A stretch of DNA of 22,879 nucleotides, taken from contig JASLMY010000052.1 of assembly GCA_030746295.1 (NCBI GenBank), positions 1-22,879 on the forward strand, written 5' to 3'. The DNA is from Alphaproteobacteria bacterium (GTDB lineage Bacteria > Pseudomonadota > Alphaproteobacteria > GCA-2731375). How positions within the stretch are numbered: position 1 is the stretch's first letter; each line of letters opens with the position of its first letter. The notes below the pieces were generated by a model that had not been told where the DNA came from, did not search any database, and saw only the letters and a program-made list of their open reading frames with translations. Below, in pieces: positions 1 to 7,181 of the stretch. The position numbers and the translations under genes are program-made.

Positions 1-154
1 TGACGAACGTCACCCACCGGGCGGGCTCTCTGGGCGGAGGTACCACGCCATTGTCGACGACGCATGCGATCGATCGGCCGGCTGTGACGGCAATCACTCG
101 TCAACGGCCGGAAGCGACCCAAATCAGCTGTAGCAAGAAGAAGGGATTACCGTC

Positions 155-256
155 ATGTCACGCGTCTTCGTAGCGAACATGTTCCTCGCCACGGCTATGA
201 TCGGCCTCTTGCGAGGTGTCGAATATGGGGCCCTGATGCTGGGCGTTGCGCTCTAA
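155..256 (+). CDS. Possible small hydrophobic protein, 33 aa
   Basis: An ATG at 155 is preceded by a purine-rich AAGAAGAAGGG stretch about 10 nt upstream and opens a 33-residue frame ending in TAA. The peptide is mostly hydrophobic (a single segment of about 25 residues rich in A, L, V, M and G with two Arg), which would suit a small single-pass membrane peptide. I recognise no family. The only support is the ribosome binding site and composition, so it may be a chance ORF. Confidence 0.25.
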   Translation: MSRVFVANMFLATAMIGLLRGVEYGALMLGVAL

Positions 257-574
257 CATGCCGAGTTTGAAATTCGCACCAGCTGCGGCAAGCGCCCGAT
301 GAACTTCCAATTCGATCAGGACACTAACATTACTTAGGTTATAGTGTCGTTTGAGAGTTTGAAGTTCCTCTCGATAACTGCCCCGACAAGGGAAACCTCA
401 AACGCCCGACACTGGCCGTCGAATCGCTCCGCCCCGCGGTCGGTAGGCGTCTCCGAGCCGTACGGCCGCGAGGGACAGGCGTCGACTTCCCGCCGGCTGG
501 CCCTTTGCGAATGGGAACTCCCGCCAGGCGCTGCCGGTTTTCGCGCCGATTGCCCTCGCTGGGTCATGCGCGGG
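257..574. other. Stretch of about 320 bp without a recognisable gene
   Basis: Frames on both strands are open across part of this stretch, but their translations are Arg/Ser/Pro-rich with no domain, and neither has a convincing ribosome binding site. The left part is noticeably less GC-rich than the rest of the window and contains an inverted repeat at 320-348. It separates the possible small peptide gene from the 3' end of the pilin gene. Confidence 0.5.
320..348. repeat. Inverted repeat GACACTA-N15-TAGTGTC
   Basis: Two perfect 7-base arms (320-326 and 342-348) flank a 15-base AT-rich spacer in a non-coding stretch. This could be an operator for a dimeric regulator or a weak hairpin. No T-tract follows, so it is not a standard intrinsic terminator. 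The function is unknown; only the symmetry is seen. Confidence 0.4.
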
Positions 575-793
575 TCAACTGTAGGAATTCGCCAATTTGG
601 TCTGATAGGACCTGAACATGCTTTCCAGCGTGTCGCCCATCGCGAACACCGCGACCAGGATGATGATCCCCACTCCGGCCAGCAGCAGACCGTACTCGAT
701 CGCCGTCGCACCGGCCCTGTCGTGAAATAACGGTCGTCCTACCGCTTTTGCGCGGTCTAGGCATCGGCTCAACATAATGGTGAGGCTCAACAT
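575..793 (-). CDS. Flp/Fap-type class IVb pilin (prepilin), 72 aa
   Basis: Small pilin subunit of the Flp (Tad) family, which after cleavage by a prepilin peptidase assembles into adhesive bundled pili. The sequence has a basic leader, then a class IVb processing site: cleavage after Gly28 leaves mature Ala-Thr-Ala-Ile-Glu-Tyr, with Glu+5 and Tyr+6 as expected. A hydrophobic helix of about 22 residues (35-56) and a short polar tail follow. The start is the ATG at 793, because GGAGAAG lies 7 nt upstream; the frame also opens at a GTG at 811, which has no such site. The leader is slightly longer than usual for the family. No tad/cpa assembly genes are visible nearby, so it is an orphan within the window. 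Confidence 0.85.
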   Translation of the reverse strand: MLSLTIMLSRCLDRAKAVGRPLFHDRAGATAIEYGLLLAGVGIIILVAVFAMGDTLESMFRSYQTKLANSYS

Positions 794-1038
794 CGCTACA
801 CTTCTCCGCACGTTATTTTATCAGAGATCGAAATGTAGCTTTGCCCATTCACCACTCTAGCCGAATTCCAGCCCCATTGTCACGTAAGTCGTCCCACCCC
901 CGGGCGAGGTGATGGCGCACCGCTCTCCGGTCACGCATTCTCACGGCCCCAATAAGCCCGTATCCTAGGCGGTGAATGGTCCCTAGAAGAACCGGCCAGA
1001 CGATATTCCGCCAGTGGCCGGCGTCGCCAACAATTGAC

Positions 1039-1042
1039 GGAG
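1039..1042 (+). promoter_or_regulatory. Ribosome binding site fixing the start of the 2-hydroxyacyl-CoA lyase gene
   Basis: GGAG sits 6 nt before the ATG at 1049. Two other in-frame candidates fit worse: a TTG at 1034 lies upstream of the site, and an ATG at 1043 directly abuts it. The protein from 1049 starts MGKIDG, close to where the family normally begins. Confidence 0.65.
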
Positions 1043-1048
1043 ATGAGA

Positions 1049-2704
1049 ATGGGCAAAATCGATGGTGCCACCTTGATGGCGCGAAGCTTGAAGCAGCAGG
1101 GCGTCGACTACATGTTCGGCATCGTCGGCTTTCCCGTGCAGCCGATCGCCGCCGCCGCGCAGGAGGTGGGCATCACCTATATCGGCATGCGCAACGAGCA
1201 GTCAGCCTCGTACGCGGCGCAGGCCGCCGGCTACCTAACCGGCCGCCCTGGCGCCTGCCTCACCGTCTCCGGTCCCGGCGTCATCCACGGCCTCGCCGGC
1301 CTCGCGAACGCGCAACAGAACTGCTGGCCGATGGTGATGATCGGCGGCGCCTCGCCGACCTATCAGAACGGCATGGGCGGCTTTCAAGAGGAGCGCCAGG
1401 TCCAGGTCGCCTCTCCCTTCTGCAAATACGCCCACGCGGTCGAGCACACGCACCGGGTGCCATTCTACGTCGAGCAGGCGGTGCGCCATTCGATTTACGG
1501 CCGCCCGGGGGCGGCCTATCTGGACATGCCCGACGACATCATCAAGGGCGAGGTCGACGAGGCAGACGTGTCCGAGACGGCGACGATCCCCGAGCCGCCG
1601 CGTATGCAGGCGATGCCGGAGGACGTCGAGGCAGCGCTCGACGCGCTCGAGCAGGCGGAACGGCCTCTCGTCATCGTCGGCAAGGGCATGGCCTGGTCCA
1701 GGGCCGAGGACGAGATCAGGGCCTTCATCGAGCGCACCCAGCTACCCTTCCTGGCCTCACCCATGGGCAAGGGCGTTCTTGACGACAACCATCCGCTGTC
1801 GGTGGGCGCGGCGAGAAGCCACGCCTTGAAGGAGGCCGATGTCATCTTCCTGATGGGTGCACGGCTCAACTGGATCATGCATTACGGCCTGCCGCCACGC
1901 TTCTCCAAGGACGTGCGCATCGTGCAACTCGACATCGCGGCGGAATCGATCGGCAACAACGTCGCCACCGAGGTCGCCCTGCTGGGCGACGGCAAGGCGG
2001 TGGTCGGTCAGCTCAACAAGGCGCTGGAGGGCCGGCAGTGGTTCTATCCCTCCGAGACCGCCTGGCTGAAGGCGATCGCCGAAAAGGCCACCGCCAACGC
2101 CGAGGCCATCCAGCCGATGGTCGAGGACGATTCCTCGCCGACCAACTACTACCGTGCCTTGAAGGATATTCGCGCCTGGGCCAGCGAGGACGCGGTCATC
2201 ATCGGCGAGGGCGCCAACACGATGGACATCGGCCGCACCCAGTTGCCGAACGCGGCGCCCCGTCTCAGGCTCGATGCCGGCAGCTACGGCACCATGGGCA
2301 TTGGCATGGGCTTCGCCATCGCCGCCGCCGTCGTCCACCCGGAGCGGCCGATCATATCGGTCTCGGGCGATTCGGCGATCGGCTTCTCCGGCATGGAGAT
2401 CGAGACCGCCTGCCGCTATCGGCTTCCGATCAAGATCGTGGTCCTGAACAACGGCGGCATCGGCCGCGGCATCGAGGCGCTGCCGACCGACGCCCCCATT
2501 CCGCCCGGCGTGCTCACCATCGGCGCGCGCTACGATTTGATGATGGAGGCCTTCGGTGGCAAGGGCTTCTACATCGAGGACCCGAAGGAACTGAGCGGCG
2601 CCCTCGACGCGGCCAAGGCCCACGACGGCCCGGCGCTGGTCAACGTCCGCCTGCATCCCGAGGCCGGTCGCAAGCCACAACAGTTCGGCTGGCTGACGAC
2701 CTGA
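1049..2704 (+). CDS. 2-hydroxyacyl-CoA lyase (ThDP-dependent, HACL/OXC family), 551 aa
   Basis: Thiamine-diphosphate enzyme expected to cleave 2-hydroxyacyl-CoA into formyl-CoA and an aldehyde one carbon shorter, or run the reverse acyloin condensation; cytosolic, normally tetrameric. Order seen: N-terminal PYR domain with the cofactor-activating Glu50 (RNEQ), central nucleotide-binding-type domain (GARLNW, about 270-275), and C-terminal PP domain with the ThDP/Mg motif GDS (440-442) to NN (467-468). Oxalyl-CoA decarboxylase has a Tyr-Glu pair after GD in the loop near residue 112; here it is Phe112-Gln113, as in human HACL1. The strings RLNWIMHYGLPPRF and GEGANTMDIGRTQLP also follow HACL1 more closely. 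OXC remains the main alternative; many databases would label it oxalyl-CoA decarboxylase. It converges on the PhyH/CoA-transferase operon with only 10 bp between stop codons. Confidence 0.82.
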   Translation: MGKIDGATLMARSLKQQGVDYMFGIVGFPVQPIAAAAQEVGITYIGMRNEQSASYAAQAAGYLTGRPGACLTVSGPGVIHGLAGLANAQQNCWPMVMIGGASPTYQNGMGGFQEERQVQVASPFCKYAHAVEHTHRVPFYVEQAVRHSIYGRPGAAYLDMPDDIIKGEVDEADVSETATIPEPPRMQAMPEDVEAALDALEQAERPLVIVGKGMAWSRAEDEIRAFIERTQLPFLASPMGKGVLDDNHPLSVGAARSHALKEADVIFLMGARLNWIMHYGLPPRFSKDVRIVQLDIAAESIGNNVATEVALLGDGKAVVGQLNKALEGRQWFYPSETAWLKAIAEKATANAEAIQPMVEDDSSPTNYYRALKDIRAWASEDAVIIGEGANTMDIGRTQLPNAAPRLRLDAGSYGTMGIGMGFAIAAAVVHPERPIISVSGDSAIGFSGMEIETACRYRLPIKIVVLNNGGIGRGIEALPTDAPIPPGVLTIGARYDLMMEAFGGKGFYIEDPKELSGALDAAKAHDGPALVNVRLHPEAGRKPQQFGWLTT

Positions 2705-2714
2705 GCCGGGGCCG

Positions 2715-3440
2715 TCAAGCCGGCGGCGCCACCGAGAGGCCTTTGACGTCGTGGCGCTCGATCAGGCCGGCGACGAGGCCCGTGGCCTTCGCCTCCTCGA
2801 CGAAGTCGGCAAGGAAGGCGGCGGCGGCCTCGTTGCCCCGGGGCGTGCCGACCGCCTGCTGCACGGCAGTGAACTGGCCGTCGAGGATGCGGGCGCCCGG
2901 GACCTTTTCGAGATCCGAGATGAGGCGGGGCCTCAAGCCCGCCAGAGCGTCCAGCCCCTCGGCGAGAAACTGTTCCAGGGCGGCGTCGAGGCTGTCGGAC
3001 AGCACCAGCTCGGCGTGAACGATGTTGCGGTTGAGCCAAAGCTCATAGGCGCTACGCGCCGTCACCGCGATCCGAACCCCGGGACCGTCGACCGCCTCGA
3101 TGGTCGTCAGGGGCGAGCCTTCGGGCACCAGGTAGGTCGCCTCGATCTCTACGTAGGCCGCGGTGAAGGCGATCTTTTCCGCCCGCTGCGGCTCGGCGCC
3201 GATCAGGCCGATGTCCCAGACGTCGCTGATGGCCGCGTCGGCAAGCTCGCCCGGGGTCTTGAACGGCACGTAGGCGATCTCGACTCCCAGGCGCTGGGCG
3301 ATCTCGGCCGCCAGGTCCGGTGCGACGCCTTCCGGGTCGCCCGTCGCGCCGGTGCCGGTGACGAGCAGGAAGTTGGCAGTGTTGATGCCGGCGCGCAGAA
3401 CGCCCGTCCGGGCCAGCTCGGCGATCACTTGTTCTGTCAT
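2715..3440 (-). CDS. Family 3 solute-binding protein without signal peptide, 241 aa
   Basis: Bilobed ligand-binding protein of the SBP_bac_3 type (amino-acid and small-acid ABC-transporter binding proteins). The characteristic segment GVAPDLAAEIAQRLGV lies at 38-53, followed by DIGLIGAEPQRAEKIAFT (76-93), a standard lobe-1 arrangement. The length fits the mature domain. Unusually, there is no signal peptide or lipobox: the protein starts MTEQVIAELARTG, and the upstream frame has no start codon before an in-frame stop at 3477-3479. No permease or ATPase gene is nearby. It is the last gene of the operon with the CoA-transferase (34 bp gap). It may be a cytosolic ligand or metabolite binder, possibly for an acid used by the neighbouring enzymes; that role is inference. 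Confidence 0.82.
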   Translation of the reverse strand: MTEQVIAELARTGVLRAGINTANFLLVTGTGATGDPEGVAPDLAAEIAQRLGVEIAYVPFKTPGELADAAISDVWDIGLIGAEPQRAEKIAFTAAYVEIEATYLVPEGSPLTTIEAVDGPGVRIAVTARSAYELWLNRNIVHAELVLSDSLDAALEQFLAEGLDALAGLRPRLISDLEKVPGARILDGQFTAVQQAVGTPRGNEAAAAFLADFVEEAKATGLVAGLIERHDVKGLSVAPPA

Positions 3441-3474
3441 GGGGGCAAGTCCGGTTTGTTGGAAGGAATCGCGC

Positions 3475-4704
3475 CTAAATCACCTGTCGTTCTCTGAGGT
3501 CGCGGACCTCATCGACCGAATAGCCAAGCCAGTCGCCGTAGATCGCCTCGTTGTCGGCGCCGTGCAGCGGCGACACTTTGATCGGCACGTGGCTGTCCGA
3601 CATCTTCAGCGGCCAGCCGGCGACGGTGACCTCGCCGCGCTGCGGGTGCTGGACCTTGGTCATGATGCCGCGGGCATGCAGGTCGGGGTCGTGCATCAGC
3701 TCCAGCGTGTTGTAGACGGCGCCGCAAGGCACACCGGCCTCGGCGACGGCCTGCATCACTTCCTCCTTGGTGTGCTCGGAGGTCCAGGCCGAGATCGCAC
3801 CGTCGACGACGTCGCGAGCCTCGTAGCGCGCCGAGGGGTCCGGCAATCGCGGGTCGTCGATCAGGTCCTCCCGGCCGATGACCCGGGCCAGGCGATGCCA
3901 ATGCGCCTCGTTGCCGCGCGAGGCGAAGATGAAGCAGTAATCGTCGGCACCGCCCGGCTTGCAGGGGTAGAGGCCGCCCGGCGAGCTGCCGACGATCTCG
4001 TTGCCGGCCCTGGGCAGGGGGCCGTTCAGGGGCACCTGCTTGCTCATCGGCGTCCGGGTGTAGTTCAGCATCGCGTCGCGCATGGCGATCTGGATGTGCT
4101 GGCCACGGCCGGTCGTGTGGCGCTGGAAGAGCGCCCCCAGGATCCCCATCGCGCACAGCATGCCGGTGCCGGTGTCGCCGATCGTCGATCCGGGTCGGAT
4201 CGGCGGCCGATCCGGCTCGCCGTTCACTCCCATGGTGCCGCCGGTCGCCTGCGCGATCATGTCGAAGGAGAGGTAGTTCGCATGCGGGCTGTCGGGCGCG
4301 AAGCCCTTGATCTGGGCGAAGATGACGCGCGGATTGATGGCGCTGAGCCGCTCGTAGTCGAAGCCGAGGCGGGCGAAGGTGCCGGGTGCCATGTTCTCGA
4401 TGACGACGTCGACCTCAGCGACGAGACGCTCCAGCAGCGCCTTGCCCTCGTCCTCCTTCAGGTTACAGGTGATGCTCCTCTTGTTGAGGTTGTAGTAGAT
4501 GAAGTAGTTCGCATCGATCCCAGGCTGGTCGGTGAAGCTCCAGCGGCCGGGCTCGCCGCGCTTGGGCTCCTCCACCTTGACCACCTCCGCGCCCATCCAG
4601 GCCAGCGCCTCGGTACAGGACGGCCCGGCCTCGAATTGCGTCAGATCAAGGATCTTGATCCCGTGCAAGGCGGGCGGATTGTCGGATGCGGTGGTATCTG
4701 TCAT
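3475..4704 (-). CDS. Class III CoA-transferase (CaiB/BaiF family, formyl-CoA transferase-like), 409 aa
   Basis: Transfers CoA between an acyl-CoA and a free carboxylic acid through an aspartyl-CoA anhydride. The protein shows the N-terminal family segment with GIKILDLTQFEAGP (15-28), GAEVVKVEEP (38-47), NKRSITCNLK (74-83), and Asp177 in the IGDTGTGM stretch, which aligns with the catalytic Asp169 of Oxalobacter formyl-CoA transferase. It ends in the typical RERQVI. Length is normal for the family. The start is ATG 4704, with GAGAGGAG 7 nt upstream; the longer frame to 4962 overlaps the dioxygenase gene and has no family similarity. It is cotranscribed with the PhyH gene (86 bp upstream) and the solute-binding protein. 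Donor and acceptor are unknown. With a formyl-CoA-producing lyase next door, formyl-CoA is an attractive donor, but succinyl-CoA is equally possible. Confidence 0.92.
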   Translation of the reverse strand: MTDTTASDNPPALHGIKILDLTQFEAGPSCTEALAWMGAEVVKVEEPKRGEPGRWSFTDQPGIDANYFIYYNLNKRSITCNLKEDEGKALLERLVAEVDVVIENMAPGTFARLGFDYERLSAINPRVIFAQIKGFAPDSPHANYLSFDMIAQATGGTMGVNGEPDRPPIRPGSTIGDTGTGMLCAMGILGALFQRHTTGRGQHIQIAMRDAMLNYTRTPMSKQVPLNGPLPRAGNEIVGSSPGGLYPCKPGGADDYCFIFASRGNEAHWHRLARVIGREDLIDDPRLPDPSARYEARDVVDGAISAWTSEHTKEEVMQAVAEAGVPCGAVYNTLELMHDPDLHARGIMTKVQHPQRGEVTVAGWPLKMSDSHVPIKVSPLHGADNEAIYGDWLGYSVDEVRDLRERQVI

Positions 4705-4790
4705 GGCAATGCTCCTCTCACGGCATTGGCGGATGGCGACCCCTTCGGTGCGGCCGTCGCCGGCCGAGTGGGGGTCGATGCTTGTCGGAT

Positions 4791-5636
4791 TTACGGGGCG
4801 CCGTCGCGGATCACCTCGACCTGGTCGGGCGGCGCATAGAAATAGGATCCGGGCCGGAACTCGTAGCCGAGATCGCCCAGGAGCCGGCGCTGCCGCGGCG
4901 TGCAGCGCTGGCGCACGTCGGGCGGCAGATCGAAGTCGTAGGCGCGGACGAAGAGCTGGCAATAGTTGTAGAGCAGCGTTTTGCGCGCGCTGCCGTCATA
5001 GTTCGGCGCCGGTCCGTGCCAGAGCGCGTGCGGAAAGAGAAAGCAGTCGCCAGCCTTGCCGGTCAGCTGCACCGCACCGGGCGAATGGGGCGTCATCACC
5101 CGGTCCTCGTCCTCAGGAAACGGGCGCATGTGGCTGCCTGGATAGACGGTGAAGTTGCCGCTGTCTGTCCCGCTGACGTCGGACAAGAGGTAAAGCGCCT
5201 TCATCGCCAGCGGCCGGCTGGTCTCGGTGACCCTGATCCGGCGCAGGGCCTCGCCGCCGTCGGTATGGGTGTAGCCCGGGAACTCGGGCGTCACGGCGCG
5301 GACGATCGCTTGCGTCATGCTGAGCAGGATGTAGGGGCCCATGATGTCGACGATCAGGTCGAAGACCTCCGGCCGGTCCATCAGCCCGATGAAGGCGTCG
5401 TGGTAGCCGAGGATGTCGCGGCGGTCCATGAAGGCGTCGGGCGACGGATCGGCGCTCCGCTCGACCCAGCCGTAGTGGCCGCGCGGCAGATCGGTCGGCT
5501 CCCAACCTGGCTTCGCTCGCATGGCGTCGACTTCCGCGCCGAAGAGGGCCACCTCCTCGGGAGAAAGGGCCTGCTCCAACTGGATATAGCCGTCGATCGC
5601 CCATTGCTTGCGCTGCACCTCGGTGAGTGTTCTCAA
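4791..5636 (-). CDS. PhyH-family Fe(II)/2-oxoglutarate dioxygenase, 281 aa
   Basis: Non-heme iron oxygenase of the phytanoyl-CoA dioxygenase superfamily, which couples 2-oxoglutarate decarboxylation to substrate hydroxylation, in PhyH at carbon 2 of an acyl-CoA. The facial triad is visible: His124-x-Asp126 (THTDGG) and His207 (LWHGPAPN), with Arg218 as likely 2-oxoglutarate ligand. The PGSHMRP stretch (166-172) is also typical. The start is TTG at 5636, because AAGGAGGT lies 8 nt upstream; no ATG in the frame has a comparable site, and the longer frame to 5714 adds Arg-rich non-conserved residues. It is the first gene of an operon with a CoA-transferase and faces a 2-hydroxyacyl-CoA lyase, favouring an acyl-CoA or acid 2-hydroxylase role. 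The superfamily is broad, so the substrate is not fixed by sequence. Confidence 0.87.
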   Translation of the reverse strand: MRTLTEVQRKQWAIDGYIQLEQALSPEEVALFGAEVDAMRAKPGWEPTDLPRGHYGWVERSADPSPDAFMDRRDILGYHDAFIGLMDRPEVFDLIVDIMGPYILLSMTQAIVRAVTPEFPGYTHTDGGEALRRIRVTETSRPLAMKALYLLSDVSGTDSGNFTVYPGSHMRPFPEDEDRVMTPHSPGAVQLTGKAGDCFLFPHALWHGPAPNYDGSARKTLLYNYCQLFVRAYDFDLPPDVRQRCTPRQRRLLGDLGYEFRPGSYFYAPPDQVEVIRDGAP

Positions 5637-5902
5637 TGCTCGAACCTCCTTGCCGTCGACTAGGGCTTCGAATGGGCCGCCGCGCCGGCTGCGGCGGTGC
5701 CGTGCTCGGCCCAAGCGTAGTACCTTGCGCCGCCCCCAACAACATCCCGCCCGGTCCGCTTGGCGCTGCCAACCGATCTGGCGCTCGGGGCGTGGTGCCG
5801 GCGGCCGAATCGACGTAGGGTTGCCGCCACCTCGGAGCTTGGCCGAAGCGGGCCGGCCGCGGCCGCTTCCGGCCTCCAGGCGCTCGAACCGGAGAGACGG
5901 AC
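5637..5902. promoter_or_regulatory. Divergent intergenic region, probable promoters of both flanking units
   Basis: A 266 bp gap separates the divergent PhyH-family operon and the Coq4-like gene, so promoters in both directions are expected here. A GC-rich hairpin (7 bp arms at 5677-5683 and 5691-5697, 7-nt loop) lies in the PhyH leader. I could not assign -35/-10 elements. Frames open through this stretch give Arg/Pro/Ala-rich translations without recognisable domains. Confidence 0.4.
5644..5651 (-). promoter_or_regulatory. Strong ribosome binding site before a TTG start
   Basis: On the minus strand AAGGAGGT lies 8 nt before TTG 5636, a near-perfect anti-16S match. This selects the rare TTG start for the PhyH-family gene and shows that the upstream 26 codons of the open frame are not translated as part of it. 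Confidence 0.7.
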
Positions 5903-6529
5903 ATGCCTTATCTGCGCTGGAGCGAATGGTCTCCTGGCCTGGACAACGATTCCATGACCTTGGGCGAGGTGCTCGCCACCTTGCCGGGGGACGAGCCGGA
6001 GGCGATCCCCGACGTCATCCGGAAATACGAGAATCCGGCCTCGGCGGACGCCTTGCCGGGTGCCGTGAGCCTGGCGCGCCATGACTGCATTCATGCCCTG
6101 CTCGGCCGCGGCTTGCGACTGCAGGACGAAGCCTTCGTGATCGGCTTCACCATGGGCGCGGCGCGCGCCATCAACGAGCGGCATCTGGCCACCTTCGAGT
6201 TCGTCTCGGTGCACGACTATCCCAAGCCCTACAACTTCGAGCCCGAGCACCTGCTGGCCTTCAGGCTCGGCGTCGGCGCGGCGACCGACATGAGCCGCGA
6301 TGCCGACATTCATCTCTGTCCTCTGGAGGCGCGGCTGGAGACGACGATGAGCGATCTTCGCCGCGAATTCGGCATCCAGGTGGGCGAGCTTCGCGCCTAT
6401 TTCCGCAAGGAGGAGCTGCTACTGCCGGGAACCCGCTCGAGCCGCCGTCTCGACACCTCGGCCCGGCGCGACGACGTCCATCTGGTCCCGCCCGAGGGCG
6501 AGCGGTCCGGCTGGAAGCGGCAGAAGTAA
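5903..6529 (+). CDS. Coq4-like protein with HDxxH-x11-E motif, 208 aa
   Basis: I do not recognise the exact family. The sequence has His60-Asp61-Cys-Ile-His64, then exactly eleven residues, then Glu76, matching the HDxxH-x11-E metal-binding signature of Coq4, the ubiquinone-biosynthesis protein. Helix-like stretches surround it. There is no signal peptide or membrane segment, and the C-terminal 35 residues are charged and low in complexity. The ATG at 5903 has GGAGA about 8 nt upstream. It is divergent from the PhyH-family gene and convergent with the NapC-type cytochrome gene, so it may belong functionally to either side. A role in quinone chemistry would fit the quinone-linked cytochrome locus next door, but this rests on the motif and neighbourhood only. 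Confidence 0.72.
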   Translation: MPYLRWSEWSPGLDNDSMTLGEVLATLPGDEPEAIPDVIRKYENPASADALPGAVSLARHDCIHALLGRGLRLQDEAFVIGFTMGAARAINERHLATFEFVSVHDYPKPYNFEPEHLLAFRLGVGAATDMSRDADIHLCPLEARLETTMSDLRREFGIQVGELRAYFRKEELLLPGTRSSRRLDTSARRDDVHLVPPEGERSGWKRQK

Positions 6530-6534
6530 CGCGC

Positions 6535-6562
6535 GCCGCCGAAACCTCTGCGCCTCGGCGGC
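6535..6562. terminator. Possible bidirectional terminator hairpin between convergent genes
   Basis: GCCGCCGA (6535-6542) pairs perfectly with TCGGCGGC (6555-6562) around a 12-nt loop. It occupies almost the entire 37 bp gap between the stop of the Coq4-like gene and the stop of the NapC-type gene. No T-tract follows on either strand, so termination efficiency is uncertain. Confidence 0.45.
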
Positions 6563-6566
6563 TGCC

Positions 6567-7139
6567 TCAATCGTCGTCTTCCTCGTAGCCCGGCGGCAAC
6601 CTGTGGGCGATGCCCTTGTGGCAGTCGATGCAGGTCTTGCCTTTGTCTTTCGCCTTCTGCATCTGCCTGGCGGCGCGTCGGCCCTGCTTTTCGAAGTCCA
6701 TGGCGTGGTAGGAGTGGCAGTTGCGGCATTCGCGGGAGTCGTTGGCCCGCATGGCGTCCCAGACCCGCGTCGCCATTGCCATGCGGGCCTCGTCGAACTT
6801 CTCGGGCGTGTCGATGCTGCCGACGATCTTGTGGAAGAGCTCGTTGCTGGCCCTGATCTTGCGCACGAGCTTGGCCGTCCATTCCCGCGGCACATGGCAG
6901 TCAGCGCAGATGACGCGGACGCCGGAGGGGTTCCGGTAGTGCACGGTCTTTTGATACTCGGGATAGACGTTGTCCCGCATCTCGTGGCACGTGATGCAGA
7001 AGTCGAGCGTGTTGGTGTATTCCATGAAGGTGTTGAAGCCGCCCCAGAAGACGACCCCGGCCAAGCCGCCGGCGATGAAGATGGCGCCCCAGGCGACGCG
7101 TGCGCTCGGTCGCCAAAACCATCTCCAAAGACGCGACAT
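6567..7139 (-). CDS. NapC/NirT-family tetraheme cytochrome c, quinol dehydrogenase, 190 aa
   Basis: Membrane-anchored tetraheme cytochrome that in this family takes electrons from the quinol pool and passes them to periplasmic partners. An N-terminal transmembrane helix (about 15-36) is followed by four CxxCH sites: C48-H52, C78-H82, C138-H142 and C170-H174. Spacing and length (about 190 residues) are typical of NapC/NirT. The C-terminus ends in an acidic EEDDD tail. It is the most distal gene of the cytochrome locus, 42 bp after the diheme gene. The ribosome binding site (GGAG about 11 nt before the ATG) is a little distant. No nap, nir, nrf or tor reductase is in the window, so the family name describes the fold and probable quinol link, not a specific respiration. 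Confidence 0.92.
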   Translation of the reverse strand: MSRLWRWFWRPSARVAWGAIFIAGGLAGVVFWGGFNTFMEYTNTLDFCITCHEMRDNVYPEYQKTVHYRNPSGVRVICADCHVPREWTAKLVRKIRASNELFHKIVGSIDTPEKFDEARMAMATRVWDAMRANDSRECRNCHSYHAMDFEKQGRRAARQMQKAKDKGKTCIDCHKGIAHRLPPGYEEDDD

Positions 7140-7181
7140 GACGCGAATGCTCCGATCTATCGGACGAGGCGTCCGGCCGCT

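Noticed and set aside
344..730. Plus-strand open frame overlapping the pilin gene
   Set aside because: No ribosome binding site, low-complexity composition and overlap with a clear pilin on the other strand.
1049..4704. An oxalate-degradation pair (oxalyl-CoA decarboxylase plus formyl-CoA:oxalate CoA-transferase)
   Set aside because: The ThDP enzyme has the Phe-Gln loop and overall sequence of 2-hydroxyacyl-CoA lyases, and the CoA-transferase is cotranscribed with a PhyH dioxygenase rather than with the lyase. It remains the main alternative.
3352..4839. Plus-strand open frame (495 codons) opposite the CoA-transferase
   Set aside because: Antisense shadow without domains or ribosome binding site, overlapping a conserved gene.
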